Assembly (NCBI GenBank): GCA_937871605.1
Contig: CALMRM010000140.1
Location: 1-9,496, forward strand
Direction: 5' to 3'
Source of the DNA: an uncultured Terriglobus sp.
GTDB lineage: Bacteria > Acidobacteriota > Terriglobia > Terriglobales > Acidobacteriaceae
Length of the DNA stretch: 9,496 nucleotides
The notes below the pieces were generated by a model. It saw only the letters and a list, made by a program, of their open reading frames with translations, ran no database searches and was not told the DNA's origin. The position numbers were made by a program, and so were the translations under genes. This document shows positions 1 through 5,646 of the stretch, piece after piece; positions within the stretch are counted from its first letter, which is position 1, and the number at the start of each line of letters is the position of its first letter.

Positions 1-190
1 GGTGTGGACAGTCGACGCGTGGCACACGGTGAATACCACGCATTCGGGGCTGATTGGTAGCACCGGCTTTGTGGCGGAGTTGCCGCTGCCCGCCAGTGCT
101 ACGGGCACGCTGGAGTACACACTGCACTGGACGGAGCACGAGGACCGCTGGCTGGAGGCGAATCGTAGCATTGTGCTCGAAACGACATGA
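1..190 (+). CDS. C-terminal end of a probable GH15 glucoamylase (partial)
   Basis: An open frame enters from the left edge (first full codon at base 2) and stops at TGA 188-190, leaving 62 residues. The pattern W-x-V-D-x-W-x-T, then A-E-L-P, then Y-T-L-x-W and finally D-R-W, resembles what I recall of the C-terminal beta domain of bacterial glucan 1,4-alpha-glucosidases, where a VRW(S/T)xDGW strand is followed by an FTxxW strand and a RWxGRxxxV end. Those enzymes release glucose from the non-reducing ends of starch or dextrins and are usually exported. The role would suit the neighbourhood, because glucokinase and the oxidative pentose phosphate enzymes lie downstream. The catalytic domain is outside the window, so the assignment rests on this short tail and on context. 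A different beta-sandwich carbohydrate enzyme is possible. Confidence 0.5.
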   Translation, partial: VWTVDAWHTVNTTHSGLIGSTGFVAELPLPASATGTLEYTLHWTEHEDRWLEANRSIVLETT

Positions 191-247
191 AGTGTGCGCT
201 GCACCGCGGCTCCCGGGGCGCGGTACGGTAGCTGCAGTGCCGTGGCA
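191..247. other. Convergent gap with a weak GC hairpin
   Basis: This is the 57-base space between the stop of the partial left gene and the stop of the minus-strand gene. ACCGCG at 203-208 can pair with CGCGGT at 219-224 around a 10-base loop. No T run follows on either strand, so it is at best a weak bidirectional stop signal. Nothing else is visible. Confidence 0.25.
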
Positions 248-505
248 TCAGCTACGTTGATTCATGCGCGCGGACAATTCGTTGACGCGGCCTTCCAGCT
301 CCTTGTCTGTTCCGTGAAAGTTACGCAGATCCTGATCAATCCTGGAGAGATGGCTTTCCATCCGTTCATACCGCGCATCAACTCGGTCGAACTGACGATT
401 CATGTCCGTCCGGAGCGTGGAGACTTCGCGGTGGTTGACTAGGATGCCTGCCAAAACGAAGAACGTCGGTATACCGATTGACAGCAGAAGTTGCAGGTTG
501 GTCAT
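248..505 (-). CDS. Small membrane-anchored coiled-coil protein, unknown function
   Basis: An 85-residue protein read leftward from ATG at 505-503 to TGA at 250-248. Residues 4-23 form one hydrophobic segment with a proline at 13, consistent with an N-terminal membrane anchor. No cleavage site is evident, so I infer a single-pass protein. From residue 28 onward the chain is highly charged with hydrophobic residues spaced 3-4-3-4 (V28, L31, M35, V42, Y46, M49, L53, I56, L60, F63, then L70, V74, L77, M81). This is a clear heptad coiled coil. The start is backed by GGAGG (plus-strand bases 513-517) seven bases upstream of the ATG. A TACTGT hexamer at 531-526 could be its -10 box, but no matching -35 is seen. 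I recall similar short proteins with an N-terminal LLLSIGIP segment in Acidobacteriota, without known function. It faces away from tkt and need not share its role. Confidence 0.7.
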   Translation of the reverse strand: MTNLQLLLSIGIPTFFVLAGILVNHREVSTLRTDMNRQFDRVDARYERMESHLSRIDQDLRNFHGTDKELEGRVNELSARMNQRS

Positions 506-512
506 CAGGACG

Positions 513-517
513 CCTCC
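513..517 (-). promoter_or_regulatory. Ribosome binding site of the small coiled-coil gene
   Basis: On the minus strand this reads GGAGG, seven bases before the ATG at 505. It is the best Shine-Dalgarno match in the window and is the main reason to accept this short gene as real. Confidence 0.65.
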
Positions 518-631
518 GTGCGTTTACAGTAGCAGGTTGCTTCGTACCGGGAGCGTCAGCCTGTGATGTTGGACTTAGGGTGAGTAAAGCTGGCGGTGCT
601 GTGCAACCTACCCGGACCCCACCTTTTACAT

Positions 632-659
632 CCCAGTGTGCAGCGACTTGTACACTGGG
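632..659 (+). promoter_or_regulatory. 12-bp hairpin in the tkt leader
   Basis: CCCAGTGT at 632-639 pairs perfectly with ACACTGGG at 652-659. Pairing continues inward through G640-T651 (a G-U pair in RNA), C641-G650, A642-T649 and G643-T648 (G-U) to a four-base loop CGAC at 644-647. No T run follows on either strand, so it is not a standard terminator. It could be a structured 5' untranslated element, a protein-binding palindrome or a relic of a repeat. No known riboswitch consensus was recognised. Confidence 0.55.
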
Positions 660-677
660 CGGAACGCGCTTTGAGAA

Positions 678-702
678 TATGCCCGCAGGGGGCATAAGTT
701 TT
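678..702 (+). terminator. Terminator-like hairpin upstream of tkt
   Basis: TATGCCC at 678-684 pairs with GGGCATA at 690-696 around the loop GCAGG, followed by AG and TTTT at 699-702. The stem is only 7 bp and the T run is short, so it would be a modest intrinsic terminator. It lies about 75 bases before the tkt start and points towards tkt. It would therefore attenuate a leader transcript or end a short upstream RNA. Confidence 0.35.
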
Positions 703-709
703 AGGCTGA

Positions 710-751
710 CCGGCGCGTGGTGCGCCAGGACCAGTACGTCCGGCGCCGTGG
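710..751 (+). repeat. Imperfect direct repeat in front of tkt
   Basis: CCGGCGCGTGG at 710-720 recurs as CCGGCGCCGTGG at 740-751, one extra base apart from identity. The two copies start exactly 30 bases apart, close to three helical turns, which is a spacing used by operator pairs. They lie between the terminator-like hairpin and the ribosome binding site. Chance in a GC-rich region is a real alternative. Confidence 0.3.
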
Positions 752-775
752 CGTCATATCTACGCAGAGGAACGA

Positions 776-2758
776 ATGACCGATCTCGACAAGATTTCTA
801 TTGACACCCTCCGGCTGCTTGCAGTCGACGCCATTGAGCGGGCCCAGAACGGCCACCCGGGCGCGCCCATCGCGCTATCACCGCTGGCGTACCTGCTCTT
901 CGCCAAGAACATGAAGCACGATCCCAAGGACAGCAAGTGGTGGGACCGCGACCGCTTCGTGCTCTCGAACGGCCACGCGTCCATGCTGCAGTATGGCGCG
1001 CTGCACCTTTCCGGTTACAACCTGTCGCTGGACGATCTGAAGCAATTTCGCGAGTGGCACTCCCATGCGCCAGGACACCCAGAGTACGGATTTACAGACG
1101 GTGTGGAAGTGACCACCGGCCCGCTGGGTCAGGGCTTGGGTATGTCCATCGGACTTGCGATTGCTGAGAAGCACCTGGCTGCCATCTACAACCAGCCGGA
1201 CATGCCCATCGTGGACCACCACACCTACTGCATTGTGGGGGATGGCTGCCTGATGGAAGGCATTTCGCACGAGGCGTGTTCGCTGGCCGGCACGCTGGGC
1301 CTGGGCAAGCTGATTGTGTTCTACGACGATAATCTGATCTCGCTGGACGGCCCCACCGAGCTGAGCTTTACGGAGGATGTGGACAAGCGCTTCGACGCCT
1401 ACCACTGGCACGTGCAGTTTGTCGACGATGGCAATGACCTGGCCAAGCTGCAGCAGGCCATCAACATCGCGAAGGCAGAAACCCGCAAGCCGTCACTTAT
1501 TCGTGTGCGCACGGTCATCGGCTACGGTTCGCCGAAGGCCGGCACCAGCAAGGTGCATGGCGAGATGCTGGGCAAGGAAGCCACTCGCAAGACCAAGGAG
1601 TTCTTCGGCTTCGACCCGGATGTAGATTTTGCCGAGCCCCAGGCCGCGTTGGACAACTGGGCACAGGCCATCACGCGCGGCAAGGAAGCCCACGACGCCT
1701 GGAACGAGTTGTTTGGCAAGTACAAGACGGCGCATCCACAGCTGGCAGAGCAGTATGAGAGCATCCAGTTGGGCAAGCTGCCGGAGAACTGGGCCAAGGA
1801 CATCAAGCCCTTTCCGACGGAGAAGGCGCTGGCTACACGATCCGCGGGCGAAGTGGTGCTGCAGGCCATCGGCAAGGCATTGCCGGAGGTGATGGGCGGC
1901 GCAGCCGATCTAACCTCGTCCACCAAGACGATCTTCAAGGACTCCGCGAAGTTTCACGACGATCCCACGGGCAAGAACATCTTCTTCGGCGTGCGTGAGT
2001 TTGGCATGTGCGCGGCGGTCAACGGCATGGCGGCGCATGGTGGCTTCATCCCATTCGGATCGACCTTCTTTATCTTCTCGGACTACGCCCGCAACGCCAT
2101 CCGCATGGCCGCGCTAATGAGTACGCACTCCATGTTCGTGTTTACGCACGACAGCATCGGCCTGGGCGCGGACGGCCCAACACACCAGCCGGTGGAGCAG
2201 CTGATGAGCCTGCGCGCCATTCCGCAGCTTTCGGACTTCCGCCCGGCGGATGCGAATGAGACTGCGGCCTGCTACCAGCTTATGATCGAGCGTAAGAGCG
2301 CCTCGTTCATGGCGCTGTCACGGCAGGACCTCCCGGTGCTGGACAGCACGAAGTACAACGTGCTGGAAGGGCCGAAGAAGGGCGCCTACATCCTGGTGGA
2401 TGTCGAGAAGCCGGATGTGATTGTCGTTGCCACCGGTTCGGAAGTGTCACTGGTGTTGAAAACACTTCCAAAGTTCGAGGAAGCCGGGTTGAAGGCGCGT
2501 GTCGTTTCCATGCCTTCGTTTGCTGTCTTTGAGGAGCAGGACGAAGAGTACAAGTTCAGCATCTTCCCGCACGGCGTGGCCAAGGTGGCTGTGGAGGCGG
2601 GTGCGACGCAGGGCTGGTGGAAGTATGTAGGCCGCGACGGCGGCATTGTCGGCCTCGACCACTTCGGCGGTTCGGCTCCCGGGCCGGTGGTGCTGGAGAA
2701 GTTTGACTTCACGCCGGAAGCCATTGTCAGAGCCGCGCAGAAGGCAATGGCTCGCTAA
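776..2758 (+). CDS. tkt: Transketolase
   Basis: A 660-residue cytoplasmic thiamine diphosphate enzyme, the usual length for the family. It moves two-carbon ketol units between sugar phosphates, linking pentose phosphates to fructose-6-phosphate and glyceraldehyde-3-phosphate. The N-terminal domain has the catalytic H27 in NGHPGAP, then the cofactor motif from G155-D156-G157 to D184-D185-N186, which binds the diphosphate and the metal ion. The middle domain has E408 in VREFGM, expected to activate the cofactor, and H458 and H470 around HDSIGLGADGPTHQP, a substrate-binding signature. A C-terminal transketolase domain follows (ATGSEVSLV). The ATG is preceded by AGAGGAA at 766-772, five bases after the core AGAGG. 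All key residues are present with no break. It is the first gene of the sugar phosphate cluster and is separated from gnd by a palindromic element. Confidence 0.97.
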   Translation: MTDLDKISIDTLRLLAVDAIERAQNGHPGAPIALSPLAYLLFAKNMKHDPKDSKWWDRDRFVLSNGHASMLQYGALHLSGYNLSLDDLKQFREWHSHAPGHPEYGFTDGVEVTTGPLGQGLGMSIGLAIAEKHLAAIYNQPDMPIVDHHTYCIVGDGCLMEGISHEACSLAGTLGLGKLIVFYDDNLISLDGPTELSFTEDVDKRFDAYHWHVQFVDDGNDLAKLQQAINIAKAETRKPSLIRVRTVIGYGSPKAGTSKVHGEMLGKEATRKTKEFFGFDPDVDFAEPQAALDNWAQAITRGKEAHDAWNELFGKYKTAHPQLAEQYESIQLGKLPENWAKDIKPFPTEKALATRSAGEVVLQAIGKALPEVMGGAADLTSSTKTIFKDSAKFHDDPTGKNIFFGVREFGMCAAVNGMAAHGGFIPFGSTFFIFSDYARNAIRMAALMSTHSMFVFTHDSIGLGADGPTHQPVEQLMSLRAIPQLSDFRPADANETAACYQLMIERKSASFMALSRQDLPVLDSTKYNVLEGPKKGAYILVDVEKPDVIVVATGSEVSLVLKTLPKFEEAGLKARVVSMPSFAVFEEQDEEYKFSIFPHGVAKVAVEAGATQGWWKYVGRDGGIVGLDHFGGSAPGPVVLEKFDFTPEAIVRAAQKAMAR

Positions 2759-2774
2759 GTACGCGGAAGATACT

Positions 2775-2944
2775 GTCTCGTCGTGCTTTCGGAGGGCATG
2801 GCTTTAGCCATGCCACCTAATGGCTTATCAAAGTACTCCTCGCACATCGTTCGCCGAAGGCTAACGATATGCGGGGAGGAGTAAAAGAGGCAAGTTGTAT
2901 GGCACGGCTGAAGCCGTGCCCCTCCGAAGAAGCACGCACGCGAC
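2775..2944. repeat. Nested palindromic REPIN-like element between tkt and gnd
   Basis: The tkt-gnd gap is almost filled by a symmetrical structure. The outer arms CGTGCTTTCGGAGG (2782-2795) and the reverse complement of 2921-2936 match over 14 bases with a two-base insertion. A looser match extends them to 2775 and 2944. Inside each arm is a hairpin: GGCATGGC-TTTA-GCCATGCC at 2795-2814 and GGCACGGC-TGAA-GCCGTGCC at 2901-2920. These are homologous copies in opposite orientation. A third, long hairpin sits in the centre at 2834-2883. Two inverted REP units around a spacer is the layout of REPINs, short non-autonomous elements mobilised by REP-associated tyrosine transposases (RAYTs). No transposase lies in the window. 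CTGTCTCG (2773-2780) and CTGTCACG (2947-2954) flank it and might be a decayed target duplication, though one copy overlaps the arm. Confidence 0.75.
2834..2883. repeat. Central long hairpin of the REPIN-like element
   Basis: TACTCCTC at 2834-2841 pairs with GAGGAGTA at 2876-2883. After a three-base bulge (2873-2875), GCACATCGTT at 2842-2851 pairs with AACGATATGC at 2863-2872 with a single C-A mismatch. GCC-GAA-GGC at 2853-2861 closes the tip. This gives 20 paired bases in total, a very stable fold for an RNA crossing the tkt-gnd junction. Confidence 0.75.
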
Positions 2945-2962
2945 GGCTGTCACGTGAAGAAA

Positions 2963-2969
2963 GAGGGAG
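2963..2969 (+). promoter_or_regulatory. Ribosome binding site deciding the gnd start
   Basis: GAGGGAG ends four bases before ATG 2974-2976. It supports that start over the in-frame ATG at 2869, which lies inside the palindromic element and would add 35 residues not found in this enzyme family. Confidence 0.7.
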
Positions 2970-2973
2970 AACA

Positions 2974-3879
2974 ATGGAACTTGGTTTGATTGGCCTCGGC
3001 AAGATGGGTGGCAACATGGCGGAGCGTCTTCGCCAGGGCGGCCACAAGGTGGTGGGTTTCGACTTCAGCAAGGATGCTACGGCGAAGCTGACCGCGGCTG
3101 GTTCGGTCGGCGTGAACTCGCTGGAGGACCTGGTGAAGAATATGCAGTCGCCGCGCGCTATTTGGATCATGGTACCCGCTGGTGATCCGGTGGACGAGAC
3201 CATCGCTAAGCTGAAGCCGCTCATGCAGCCCGGTGACATCTTCATCGACGGCGGCAACTCGAACTACAAGGATTCCATCCGCCGTCACGACGAGCTGGCC
3301 AAGGAAGGCTTCGCGTTTGTGGACGTAGGCACGTCCGGTGGCGTGTGGGGCCTGAAAGAGGGCTACAGCATGATGGTGGGCGGCGACGTGGATGTGGTCG
3401 AGAAGATCCGCCCCGTGCTTGAGTGTCTTGCACCCGCGCCGGACAAGGGTTGGGGCCGCACCGGCCCGGCGGGCGCTGGCCACTTCGTTAAGATGGTGCA
3501 CAACGGCATCGAGTATGGCATGATGCAGGCCTATGCCGAGGGCTTCGCCATCTTTGAGGCGAAGAAGGAAATGCAGTTGAACAATGCGCAGATCGCTGAG
3601 ATCTGGCAGTACGGCTCGGTGGTGCGTTCGTGGCTGCTGGACCTAACGGCTGCCGCGCTTAAGGCAAACCCGGAGTTGCACGGCATTGCGCCGTACGTGC
3701 CGGACTCTGGCGAGGGCCGCTGGACGGTGGCGGAAGCCATCGACCTGAATGTGTCGGCACCGATTATCACGGAGTCGTTGATCCGCCGCATCCGCTCGCG
3801 CGAGGAAAACAATCTGACCGACCGCATGCTGTCGGTGATGCGCAACGCCTTCGGCGGCCATGCCATGAAGACCGAGTAG
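2974..3879 (+). CDS. gnd: Short-form, probably NAD-dependent 6-phosphogluconate dehydrogenase
   Basis: A 301-residue cytoplasmic enzyme that oxidatively decarboxylates 6-phosphogluconate to ribulose-5-phosphate. Its length matches the short class (about 300 residues) rather than the roughly 470-residue classical Gnd with a long C-terminal tail. The Rossmann signature GLGKMGGNM is at residues 7-15. IDGGNSNY and GTSGGVWGL follow, then the catalytic block with K173, N177 and E180 in HFVKMVHNGIEYG, and DSGEGRWTV in the helical domain. D30, in GFDFS at the end of the second beta strand, is the kind of acidic residue that favours NAD over NADP, as in other short-class enzymes. The chosen ATG follows a good ribosome binding site and begins directly with the Rossmann strand (MELGLIGLG). 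A longer frame opening at 2869 is an artefact of the upstream repeat. Confidence 0.95.
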   Translation: MELGLIGLGKMGGNMAERLRQGGHKVVGFDFSKDATAKLTAAGSVGVNSLEDLVKNMQSPRAIWIMVPAGDPVDETIAKLKPLMQPGDIFIDGGNSNYKDSIRRHDELAKEGFAFVDVGTSGGVWGLKEGYSMMVGGDVDVVEKIRPVLECLAPAPDKGWGRTGPAGAGHFVKMVHNGIEYGMMQAYAEGFAIFEAKKEMQLNNAQIAEIWQYGSVVRSWLLDLTAAALKANPELHGIAPYVPDSGEGRWTVAEAIDLNVSAPIITESLIRRIRSREENNLTDRMLSVMRNAFGGHAMKTE

Positions 3880-3934
3880 GCAGGCTGAGGTACGGCGCGG
3901 CTGCCGCGATTAACGGCATCCGCGCCGCTCTGCC
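3879..3934 (+). promoter_or_regulatory. Structured hairpin just after gnd
   Basis: CGGCGCGG at 3893-3900 pairs with CCGCGCCG at 3920-3927. Inside it, TGCCG at 3902-3906 pairs with CGGCA at 3914-3918, leaving a seven-base loop. Outside it, GGCAG at 3879-3883 pairs with CTGCC at 3930-3934. There is no T run, so an ordinary intrinsic terminator is unlikely. It could stabilise the 3' end of the gnd message or dampen read-through into zwf. A second TGCCG at 3931-3935 could compete for CGGCA, giving an alternative fold. Confidence 0.5.
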
Positions 3935-3974
3935 GTCATCTAACCGGTTGCGTACTTCATTCAGCTTCATAGAC

Positions 3975-3983
3975 AAGGAAGAG
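3975..3983 (+). promoter_or_regulatory. Ribosome binding site deciding the zwf start
   Basis: AAGGAAGAG lies a few bases before ATG 3987-3989. It supports this start over the in-frame TTG at 3948, which has no such signal and would add 13 residues. Confidence 0.6.
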
Positions 3984-3986
3984 TTC

Positions 3987-5525
3987 ATGGCAACAACGGG
4001 CGTTACTGTCTCGCAGGCGCAGGCTGAGGCGAATAAAGGCAAGGAAAGCAATCCCGAGCCCTGCATCGTGGTCATCTTTGGTGCCTCAGGCGATCTGACC
4101 AAGCGCAAGCTGCTGCCTGCGTTGTACCACCTGGAGCAGCAGAAGCTGCTGCCAGAGCAGTTCGCCGTCGTCGGAGTTGCGCGGCGCGATCTTTCGGCCA
4201 CCTTTGCGCCTGACATGAAAGACGGCATTGTGAAAGGTGGCGGCGTCGACGCGAATGAAGACACGCTGGGCAAGTTTGTCGACCGTATTCTCTACTTCAA
4301 GACTGAGTTCGACAACGACGAGGGCTTTGAGGGTCTGAAGAACTTTTTGGCCGAGCAGGACAGCAAGTTCGGTACAAAAGGAAATCGGCTGTTTTACCTG
4401 GCCGTCGCGCCGGAGTACTTTGCAGACATCACGCAGCGGCTGGGCAAGCATGGCATGACCAAGCCTGAGGCCGGCGCGGGTTGGGTCCGCTTCATCATTG
4501 AGAAGCCGTTCGGCACCGACCTGGAGAGCGCCAAGAAACTGAACGCAGACATCAATGCGGTGCTGCACGAAGACCAGATCTTCCGCATCGATCATTACCT
4601 GGGCAAGGAGACCGTGCAGAACATCCCGGTGTTCCGCTTCGGCAACAGCATTTTTGAGCCGCTGTGGAACCGGCACTACATCGACAGCGTGCAGATCACC
4701 GCGGCGGAGAGCATCGGCATTGAGGGGCGTGGGCCGTTCTATGAGGCTGCGGGTGCCTTGCGCGACGTCCTGCAGAACCACGTGATGGAAGTGTTGTCAT
4801 TCGTTGCGATGGAGCCGCCAGACAGCTTCGAATCGCACGCGGTTCGCGTCGAGAAGCTCAAGGTGTGGAAGGCGATCGAGGCGATCCCGGTCACGGACAC
4901 GGCGCGCGGGCAGTACGGCCCCGGCACGGTAGACGGCCAGCAGGTAAAAGGCTATCGCGAAGAGGACCGCGTGAGCCCCGAGTCGCAGACCGAAACATAC
5001 GCAGCGATGAAGCTGCACATCGACAACTGGCGATGGGCGGGCGTGCCGTTCTACATTCGTGCGGCCAAGCGGCTGCAGACGCGGGTAACGGAGGTGGTCA
5101 TCACCTTCAAGCAGCCGCCGCTGCACATGTTCAAGGCGTCTGCAGACGCGGACGAGAAACAGCTGGAGCCTAATGTGCTGACGCTGCGCATCCAGCCTGA
5201 GGACGGCATCTCGCTCAAGTTTGGAGCGAAGATTCCTGGGCCGACCACAAATCTGGCGCAGGTGAAGATGAACTTCTCCTATGCGGATGTCTTCGGCAAA
5301 TCCTCTGCGAACGGCTACGAGCGGCTCCTGCTCGACGCCATGCTGGGTGACGGCACGCTCTTTGCCGAGGGCGCGGGCGTAGAGGCAACGTGGGCGCTGA
5401 TGACACCGGTCCTGGAAGCGTGGAAGCAGCAGGGGAAGGACTTTCCCAACTATGCCGCCGGGTCATGGGGTCCGGCCGAGGGCGATGAGCTGCTGACGCG
5501 CGACGGGCGCAGCTGGCAGAACTAA
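3987..5525 (+). CDS. zwf: Glucose-6-phosphate 1-dehydrogenase
   Basis: A 512-residue cytoplasmic enzyme that oxidises glucose-6-phosphate to 6-phosphoglucono-delta-lactone, the first step of the oxidative pentose phosphate pathway. The coenzyme fold has GASGDLTKRKL at residues 32-42. The basic KRK is compatible with NADP use but does not prove it. EKPFG is at 172-176. The substrate signature RIDHYLGKE is at 200-208, with H203 and K207 expected to bind the phosphate. The catalytic general base is H265 in LQNH, followed by AMEPP. Length and motif order are normal for the family, apart from about 25 polar residues before the first strand. The ATG follows AAGGAAGAG. The gene lies 107 bases after gnd and ends just before an intrinsic terminator, so tkt-gnd-zwf probably form one transcription unit. 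Confidence 0.97.
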   Translation: MATTGVTVSQAQAEANKGKESNPEPCIVVIFGASGDLTKRKLLPALYHLEQQKLLPEQFAVVGVARRDLSATFAPDMKDGIVKGGGVDANEDTLGKFVDRILYFKTEFDNDEGFEGLKNFLAEQDSKFGTKGNRLFYLAVAPEYFADITQRLGKHGMTKPEAGAGWVRFIIEKPFGTDLESAKKLNADINAVLHEDQIFRIDHYLGKETVQNIPVFRFGNSIFEPLWNRHYIDSVQITAAESIGIEGRGPFYEAAGALRDVLQNHVMEVLSFVAMEPPDSFESHAVRVEKLKVWKAIEAIPVTDTARGQYGPGTVDGQQVKGYREEDRVSPESQTETYAAMKLHIDNWRWAGVPFYIRAAKRLQTRVTEVVITFKQPPLHMFKASADADEKQLEPNVLTLRIQPEDGISLKFGAKIPGPTTNLAQVKMNFSYADVFGKSSANGYERLLLDAMLGDGTLFAEGAGVEATWALMTPVLEAWKQQGKDFPNYAAGSWGPAEGDELLTRDGRSWQN

Positions 5526-5540
5526 CGAGCAGCACGATGG

Positions 5541-5577
5541 GAGCGCCGGCACAGTGCCGGCGCTCTTTGTCTTTCTG
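5541..5577 (+). terminator. Strong intrinsic terminator after zwf
   Basis: GAGCGCCGGCA at 5541-5551 pairs perfectly with TGCCGGCGCTC at 5555-5565 around a CAG loop. This 11-bp, GC-rich stem is followed at once by TTTGTCTTTCTG. It lies 15 bases after the zwf stop and is the clearest terminator in the window. Confidence 0.88.
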
Positions 5578-5634
5578 TACTATGCAATCGCGGGCTGTCC
5601 TACGGCATCCCATGCACCTAACTTGACTTGCAGT

Positions 5635-5640
5635 AAGGAA
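5635..5640 (+). promoter_or_regulatory. Ribosome binding site deciding the pgl start
   Basis: AAGGAA lies six bases before ATG 5647-5649. The in-frame GTG at 5554 lies inside the terminator hairpin and cannot be a sensible start. Confidence 0.6.
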
Positions 5641-5646
5641 CGAACG

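Larger units (their letters stand above)
506..775. other. Intergenic leader between the divergent small gene and tkt
   Basis: 270 bases without a supported gene. It carries the minus-strand gene's start signals at the left, two hairpins (632-659 and 678-702), an imperfect direct repeat (710-720 and 740-751) and the tkt ribosome binding site at the right. A frame open across part of it (from about 478 to 804) is rich in R, T and S, lacks any recognisable domain, and overlaps both flanking genes, so I do not call it. I could not identify a convincing -35/-10 pair for tkt. Confidence 0.6.

Noticed and set aside
541..775. Thiamine diphosphate riboswitch ahead of transketolase
   Set aside because: Tkt uses the cofactor, but the conserved CTGAGA and ACC-TGA elements are not present in a suitable arrangement in the leader.
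478..804. 108-codon plus-strand frame covering the tkt leader
   Set aside because: It overlaps both the small minus-strand gene and the tkt start, has no ribosome binding site I could accept, and encodes no recognisable domain.
3948..3986. Upstream TTG start for zwf
   Set aside because: It would add 13 residues without a ribosome binding site, while ATG 3987 has AAGGAAGAG in front.
4086..4781. 231-codon minus-strand frame inside zwf, and similar frames at 878-1411 and 2950-3501
   Set aside because: These are codon-bias shadows of zwf, tkt and gnd without motifs or plausible starts.
5623..5628. TTGACT as a -35 box for pgl
   Set aside because: A -10 box at normal spacing would fall on the pgl start codon itself, and no TATAAT-like sequence is there.
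5554..5646. Upstream GTG start for pgl giving a hydrophobic N-terminus that mimics a signal peptide
   Set aside because: The codons come from the terminator hairpin and spacer, Pgl is a cytoplasmic enzyme, and ATG 5647 has a ribosome binding site.
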